The notes under the pieces are model-generated. The model did not search any database. It saw nothing but the letters and a program-made list of their open reading frames with translations, and was not told the DNA's origin. Position numbers and translations under genes: made by a program. This document shows positions 13,957 through 18,403 of a DNA stretch of 18,403 nucleotides, one piece after another. Position 1 is the first letter of the stretch. Every line of letters starts with the position of its first letter. Source of the DNA: CANRIN01 sp964493515 (lineage in GTDB: Bacteria > Bacillota > Clostridia > Oscillospirales > JAAYOS01); the NCBI GenBank assembly GCA_964493515.1, contig CAZBNJ010000032.1, positions 1-18,403 of the forward strand, given 5' to 3'.

Positions 13957-14532
13957 ATGGCAGATAAACTGGAAAATTTCATAGCGACCATATACTCTGA
14001 CGCGGAGGGCGAAGGCTCGGCGCTTGAAGCAGAACTTGCGCGCAAGCGCGACGCGTTCATCAGCGCCGCCGAGGACGAGCTTATCGGAGAGGTCGCGGCA
14101 TACATTCGCGCGGCGTCGGCTCGCATACGGACCGAGGCGGGCAGGCGCGTGTCGCAGAAGCTGTTCGAGCAGAAGCACGAGCTGTATCGCTGCCGACGCG
14201 CCATTCGCGATGAGGCGGTGAGCGCGGCACGGGTGCGCGTCGAGGCGTATACCGAAACGGCGGAGTACGCGGCGGCGCTTGAGCGGCTTGCCGTCTACGC
14301 GTCAAAAAAGCTCGGGGGCGATACGATGACGATATACCTCCGTGCCAAGGACATGGAGTTTGCCGAAAAACTCGCCGAGCTGTCCGGCGCGAAGGTGATC
14401 GAGGGCGAGGTCGAGCTGGGCGGACTGGTCGCGGTAAATCTTCGGCGCCATCTTCGGCTGGATCTCAGCTACGACTCCGCGCTCGAGAAGGCTGCGGACG
14501 ATTTCGGCGAAATGACCGTCGAAAAGGCGTAA
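13957..14532 (+). CDS. ntpE: V-type ATPase subunit E (peripheral stalk)
   Basis: E pairs with the small coiled-coil subunit to form the peripheral stalks that link the A/B head to subunit I. The 191-residue product has a charged N-terminal helix (about 1-105, rich in Glu, Arg and Ala), followed by a mixed C-terminal domain. That domain contains TIYLRAKDMEFAEKLAEL and EVELGGLVAVNLRR, matching the family's strand-turn pattern (GGxxxxNxxxxxxxxxS, here ending in SYDSALEKA). Length is normal (180-210). The frame stays open upstream from about 13795 inside subunit F. The ATG at 13957 is chosen because GAGGAGC at 13944-13950 precedes it and residues after it fit the family. It starts 11 nt after F and ends 9 nt before A. 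Confidence 0.9.
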   Translation: MADKLENFIATIYSDAEGEGSALEAELARKRDAFISAAEDELIGEVAAYIRAASARIRTEAGRRVSQKLFEQKHELYRCRRAIRDEAVSAARVRVEAYTETAEYAAALERLAVYASKKLGGDTMTIYLRAKDMEFAEKLAELSGAKVIEGEVELGGLVAVNLRRHLRLDLSYDSALEKAADDFGEMTVEKA

Positions 14533-14541
14533 GGAGGGGCT

Positions 14542-16301
14542 ATGTACTATATTCACTCTATAAACGGACCGGTCGTGCGTGTGCGCGGTGGCGACACGCT
14601 CGCGGTCATGGACATGGTCTATGTCGGAAAGATGCGCCTTATCGGCGAGGTCGTCTCGGTAAACGAAAAGGAGGCGACCATCCAGGTATACGAGGAGACT
14701 TCGGGACTGCGCCCGGGCGAGCCAGTCGAGGGCACCGGCGCACCGATGTCGATAACTCTCGGGCCGGGGCTTATCGGCAACATATTCGACGGCATAGCAC
14801 GCCCGCTGCGTGCGCTCGAGAAGGCGTCGGGCAGCTTTATCGCACGCGGCGTGAACATCGGCTCGCTTGACACCGAAACGAAGTGGCACACCGAGATTTG
14901 CGTCAAGGTCGGCGACACGCTTGAGCCGGGAACGGTATTCGCCAAGCTCACCGAGACCCCGATAATCGAACATCGCTGCATGACCCCTCCCGACCTGCGC
15001 GGCACGGTAGTCAGCGTGGTCGAGAGCGGCGAATACACCGTCGAGGATACGATAGTCGAACTAGACACCGGACGCGGTATCGTGCCGCTGAAGCTCGCGC
15101 AGAAGTGGCCGATACGCCGTGCGCGACCGTCGGCTGAGCGACTGCCCATCGACCGTCCGCTCATCACCGGACAGCGCATCATGGACACCCTCTTCCCCCT
15201 CGCAAAGGGCGGATGCGCGGCGCTGCCGGGACCGTTCGGCGCGGGAAAGACGGTGAATCAGCACCAGCTTGCCAAGTGGTCGGACGCGGACATAATCGTC
15301 TATCTCGGCTGCGGAGAGCGCGGAAACGAGATGACGCAGGTGCTTGAGGAGTTCAGCGAGCTTGAGGACCCGCGCAGCGGTCAGCCGATACTCGGACGCA
15401 CCGTGCTGATAGCAAACACGTCGAATATGCCGGTCGCGGCGCGCGAGGCGTCGATATACACCGGCATGACTATCGCCGAATATTACCGCGACATGGGCTA
15501 CCACGTCGCGATAATGGCGGACAGTACGTCGCGCTGGGCGGAGGCTCTGCGCGAAATAAGCGGTCGTCTGGAGGAGATGCCCGCCGCGGAGGGCTTCCCC
15601 CCCTATCTGCCGNNNNNNNNNNGCGCCTTGCCGAGTTCTACGAGCGCGCGGGATATATGCGCACCCTCTGCGGCGAGGAGGGCTCGGTCACCGGCATCGG
15701 CGCGGTCAGTCCGCAGGGCGGCGATTTCAGCGAGCCGGTGACCCAGAACACAAAGCGATTCGTCCGCTGCTTCTGGGCGCTCGACCGCGAGCTTGCCTAC
15801 GCGCGCCACTACCCCGCCATCAACTGGATAACCTCCTACTCGGAGTACGCCGACGAGCTGGACGGCTGGTATAACGAGCACCTCGGGCCTAACTTCGTCC
15901 GCTGCCGCCGTCGGATAAGCTCGCTTATGCAGGAGGAAGCCGGGCTTATGGAGATAGTCAAGCTGATAGGCTCGGACATACTGCCGGAGGATCAGAAGCT
16001 GGTCATCGAGACCGCGAGGATAATCCGAACGGGATTCCTCCAGCAGAACTCGTTCCACCCGATAGACACCTATGTTCCGCTTGAAAAGCAGCTTCATATG
16101 ATGGAGACGATACTGCGTTTCTATGACCGCGCCGGAGAGATAGTAGCGCGCAACATCCCGATATCGCAGCTGCGCGAAAGCGGCATAAGCGACGCGCTCG
16201 TGCGCATGAAGTACGATATCCCGAACGACGACATGGGAAAGTTCGCGGAATACAGACGGAAGATAGACGACGCGGTGAACGCCGTGCTCGCGCAGAATTA
16301 A
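14542..16301 (+). CDS. ntpA: V-type ATPase catalytic subunit A, broken in the assembly by an N gap
   Basis: A binds and hydrolyses ATP in the alternating A3B3 head. It starts MYYIHSINGPVVRV, after SD AAGGAGG (14531-14537). The extra 'bulge' domain specific to A subunits follows at about 115-190. The P-loop GPFGAGKT has K236, and GCGERGNEM has the catalytic E259, close to K238/E261 of the Enterococcus enzyme. MADSTSRWAEALREISGRLEE is complete. The ten N after codon 357 shift the frame: the sequence after the gap (RLAEFYERAG onward, to TAA at 16299-16301) reads in another frame. The family motif YLxxRLAEFYERAG implies that one residue is missing, so the true gap is most likely 2 nt. The repaired protein would be about 583 residues, the normal size. 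The break is therefore an assembly artefact and not a mutation. Confidence 0.95.
15613..15622. other. Assembly gap (ten N) in the subunit A gene
   Basis: Ten N interrupt the codon series between CCG (Pro, ending at 15612) and GCGCCTTGCC (from 15623). Restoring the conserved motif needs a gap of 2 modulo 3 bases. With exactly 2 bases, a single codon ending in G (for example a Ser codon) joins YLP to RLAEFYERAG. The N count is thus a placeholder and not a measured length. Confidence 0.9.
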
Positions 16302-16316
16302 AGGAGGCGGTCGAAA

Positions 16317-17717
16317 ATGCAGATGGAGTATGTCGGACTTTCGAGCATAAACGGACCGCTTGTCGTGCTCGACGGCGTCAAGGGCGTCGCCTACGACGAA
16401 ATGTGCCAGTTTACGCTGCCCGGAGGCGAGCACCGCACCGGACGCATAACGATGATAGACGGCGAGCGCGTCGTCGTTCAGGTGTTTGAGGGCACCAAGG
16501 GCATGGCGCTGAGCGGAACGCGCACCCGCTTTGCGGGCAAACCGATGACCCTTCCCCTGTCCACCGAGATGCTCGGTCGAGTGTTTGACGGCGCGGGCCG
16601 TCCGGTCGATGGGCTTGGTGCGCTCTACCCCGACGAGAGCCGCGACATAAACGGCTCGGCGATAAATCCGGTCAGCCGCAAATATCCGCGAAGCTGCATC
16701 TACACCGGAATTTCGGCGATAGACGGTCAGATGACGCTGATACGCGGTCAGAAGCTGCCGATATTCAGCGGCTCGGGCATGAAGCACAACGAGCTTGCGG
16801 CTCAGATAGTCCGTCAGGCACAGATCGGCGGCGCGGACGGCGAATTCGCGATAGTTTTCTGCGCGATGGGCGTCAAAAATGACACCGCCGACTTCTTCCG
16901 CCAGAGCTTTGAATCAAGCGGCGCGCTCATGCGCGTGGTCATGTTTATGAACCTCGCGAGCGACCCGATAATCGAGCGTATCCTCTGCCCCCGCTGCGCG
17001 CTGACTGCGGCGGAGTACCTCGCGTTCAAGCACGGATACCACGTTCTTGTCATCATGACCGATATGACGAGCTACTGCGAGGCGGTGCGCGAGTTCTCGT
17101 CCTCCAAGGGCGAGATACCCAGCCGCAAGGGATACCCGAGCTATCTGTACAGCGACCTCGCGTCCCTTTACGAGCGCGCGGGCATGATACACGGCTGCGA
17201 GGGCTCGGTCACGCAGGTGCCTATCCTCACCATGCCGAACGACGATATCACCCATCCTATCCCCGACCTGACCGGCTATATAACCGAGGGCCAGATAGTG
17301 CTCAGCCGCGATCTGGACGCAAAGGGGCTCTATCCCCCAATAAACGTGCTGCCGTCGCTCAGCCGACTGATGAAGGACGGCATCGGCGAGGGATACACCC
17401 GCGAGGACCACTCGGCGCTGTCAAACCAGCTGTTCGCCGCCTATTCCAAAGTCCAGGAGGCGCGGAGCCTCGCGTCGGTAATTGGCGAGGACGAGCTGAG
17501 CGAAACCGACAAGGCGTATATGAAGTTCGGCGTTCGGTTTGAGCAGGAGTTTGTCGGCCAGCTCTCCGACGAGGACAGGTCTATCGAGCAGACGCTCGAC
17601 CTCGGTTGGTCGCTGCTTGCCGATCTGCCGCGCGACGAGCTTGACCGCGTGGACAGCGAAACGCTTGACAAGTATCTTCCCAAGAAGATCGACAGCGTTT
17701 CGGAGGAGGATGCCTGA
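16317..17717 (+). CDS. ntpB: V-type ATPase regulatory subunit B
   Basis: B alternates with A in the head and supplies the arginine finger to A's ATP site; it does not hydrolyse ATP itself. The 466-residue product starts near YVGLSSINGPLVVLDG, paralogous to A's first strand. As expected for B, the P-loop is absent and reads FSGSGMKHNE in its place. LPSLSRLMKDGIG contains R350, the same number as the Enterococcus arginine finger. MTSYCEAVREFSSSKGEIP and NDDITHPIPDLTGYITEG are family hallmarks. Length is typical (about 460). AAGGAGG starting at 16300 precedes the ATG at 16317; Met3 (16323) is an alternative start. The stop overlaps the next start as TGATG (17715-17719). Confidence 0.97.
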   Translation: MQMEYVGLSSINGPLVVLDGVKGVAYDEMCQFTLPGGEHRTGRITMIDGERVVVQVFEGTKGMALSGTRTRFAGKPMTLPLSTEMLGRVFDGAGRPVDGLGALYPDESRDINGSAINPVSRKYPRSCIYTGISAIDGQMTLIRGQKLPIFSGSGMKHNELAAQIVRQAQIGGADGEFAIVFCAMGVKNDTADFFRQSFESSGALMRVVMFMNLASDPIIERILCPRCALTAAEYLAFKHGYHVLVIMTDMTSYCEAVREFSSSKGEIPSRKGYPSYLYSDLASLYERAGMIHGCEGSVTQVPILTMPNDDITHPIPDLTGYITEGQIVLSRDLDAKGLYPPINVLPSLSRLMKDGIGEGYTREDHSALSNQLFAAYSKVQEARSLASVIGEDELSETDKAYMKFGVRFEQEFVGQLSDEDRSIEQTLDLGWSLLADLPRDELDRVDSETLDKYLPKKIDSVSEEDA

Positions 17718-18322
17718 TGCCTGTCGTACCCACAAAAGGAACGCTGATAGCGCGAAAGCGGTCGCTGGAGCTTGCAAAGACCGGCTTTGACCTGATGGAT
17801 CGCAAGCGCAACATCCTCATCCGCGAGATAATGTCGCTGATAAACAAAGCGGACGAAATACAGTCGCGCATCGACACCTGCTTCTCGACTGCATATCGCT
17901 CGCTGCAGGCCGCGAACATATCGCTCGGCGCTATCGACTCCATCGTCGCGGCGGTGCCGGTGGACGACTCGCTGGAGATACGCACGCGGTCGGTGATGGG
18001 CGTGGAGATACCGCTGATAAAGCAGGAGGACAAGCCGATAAAGATGGCTTACGGCATACGCGGCACCAACTCCGCGCTTGACGACGCGTTCGTTCGGTTC
18101 CACGAGGTGAAGCGGCTGACCCGCGAGCTTGCCGAGACCGAGAACACGATATATCGTCTCGCCTACGCGATAAAAAAGACGCAAAAGCGGGCAAACGCGC
18201 TGAAAAACATCATTATCCCGAACTACACGAGCGACATCAAGTACATCACCGAGGCGCTCGAGGAGAAGGAGCGCGAGGAGTTCAGCCGCCTGAAAGTCAT
18301 CAAGGCGCGAAAAGAAGGATAA
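17717..18322 (+). CDS. ntpD: V-type ATPase subunit D (central shaft)
   Basis: D is the long helical hairpin that turns inside the A/B head and drives, or is driven by, the rotor ring. The 201-residue product has the family N-terminus PTKGTLIARKRSLELAKTG, then FDLMDRKRNILIREIM. The C-terminal helix ends the hairpin with TENTIYRLAYAIKKTQKRAN and NALKNIIIPNYTSDIKYI. The middle (about 75-115) is the short globular tip. Length is normal (about 200-215). GGAGGAGGA at 17702-17710, inside the end of B, serves the ATG at 17717, which shares one base with B's stop. It is the last gene of the operon; a terminator follows 3 nt after the stop. Confidence 0.96.
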   Translation: MPVVPTKGTLIARKRSLELAKTGFDLMDRKRNILIREIMSLINKADEIQSRIDTCFSTAYRSLQAANISLGAIDSIVAAVPVDDSLEIRTRSVMGVEIPLIKQEDKPIKMAYGIRGTNSALDDAFVRFHEVKRLTRELAETENTIYRLAYAIKKTQKRANALKNIIIPNYTSDIKYITEALEEKEREEFSRLKVIKARKEG

Positions 18323-18324
18323 AG

Positions 18325-18357
18325 AAAATGGCGTTCCCGCTCGGGAGCGCCATTTTT
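18325..18357 (+). terminator. Terminator of the V-type ATPase operon, possibly bidirectional
   Basis: A 14-bp stem (18325-18338 with 18343-18356, one G-U pair) is closed by a GCTC loop and followed by TTTTT. The left flank is AAAGAAAA, so on the minus strand the same stem is followed by TTTTCTTT. That symmetry suggests it may also stop a convergent gene coming from the right. Confidence 0.92.
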
Positions 18358-18374
18358 GGTTTATTACCGTCGCA

Positions 18375-18403
18375 TCACACGTCAAAGCTGATGAATTTCA
18401 CCT
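18375..18403 (-). CDS. Possible 3' end of a convergent gene entering from the right edge
   Basis: On the minus strand the last bases can be read as a short open frame ending VKFISFDV and a TGA (complement of 18375-18377), placed just before the symmetric terminator. Eight residues are far too few to identify a protein, and another minus-strand frame is also open for six codons before a stop. The only support is the position beside a terminator that could act in both directions. Confidence 0.2.

Noticed and set aside
15623..15741. Frame continuing straight through the ten N in subunit A
   Set aside because: It yields a Ser/Ala/Arg-rich tail with no similarity to subunit A, while the next frame gives the conserved RLAEFYERAG and the rest of the protein.
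1..18403. CRISPR arrays, insertion sequences, tRNA or rRNA genes, toxin-antitoxin or phage-defence genes
   Set aside because: No regular direct repeats, transposase motifs, tRNA-like cloverleaf or defence domains were seen. AddAB is a housekeeping repair enzyme here, with no defence neighbours.

Overview
This window looks like part of a chromosome contig from an anaerobic, spore-forming (or ancestrally spore-forming) Clostridia, probably a GC-rich lineage of the Oscillospirales type. The evidence is a clear spoIIR sporulation gene, an AddAB-type (Firmicutes) rather than RecBCD recombination nuclease, a bacterial V-type ATPase operon with Enterococcus/Clostridium-like subunits, GC-rich codon use, strong AGGAGG Shine-Dalgarno (SD) sites and compact intergenic regions. 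Two runs of exactly ten N suggest a scaffolded, probably metagenome-derived, assembly. Every gene recognised lies on the + strand.

Layout. (1) 2-1285: the 3' part of ispE (isoprenoid precursor kinase), then spoIIR. Between them is a 15-bp perfect inverted repeat that covers the spoIIR SD and overlaps a candidate sigma-F promoter. (2) 1286-2455: a sigma-A promoter, a structured leader of about 120 nt, an unrecognised seven-helix membrane protein with a central soluble domain (interrupted by an N gap), and an intrinsic terminator. (3) 2472-9363: addB and addA, overlapping by 8 nt, which encode the double-strand-break helicase-nuclease. (4) 9412-9733: rpmE (zinc-binding form of ribosomal protein L31) with its own promoter and terminator. 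(5) 9788-18357: a nine-gene V-type ATPase operon in the order stalk coil - C - I - K - F - E - A - B - D, with an extended -10 promoter in front and a strong, possibly bidirectional, terminator behind. No stretch over 300 bases lacks a gene.

How they fit together. The ATPase operon encodes a complete rotary enzyme: A/B head, D/F central shaft, C coupler, K ring, I stator, and E plus a coiled-coil peripheral stalk. Genes are separated by at most 25 nt or overlap. The conserved A-subunit P-loop and catalytic Glu, the B-subunit arginine finger, the I-subunit Arg and the K-subunit carboxylate are all visible. K lacks the Gln ligands of the Enterococcus Na+ site, so H+ is the more likely ion, by inference.

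I found no defence island, mobile element, CRISPR array, tRNA or rRNA. The observations most worth following are regulatory: SD sequences at spoIIR and addB that are complementary to sequence just upstream. At spoIIR this could separate read-through transcripts (SD hidden) from promoter-proximal sporulation transcripts (SD free).
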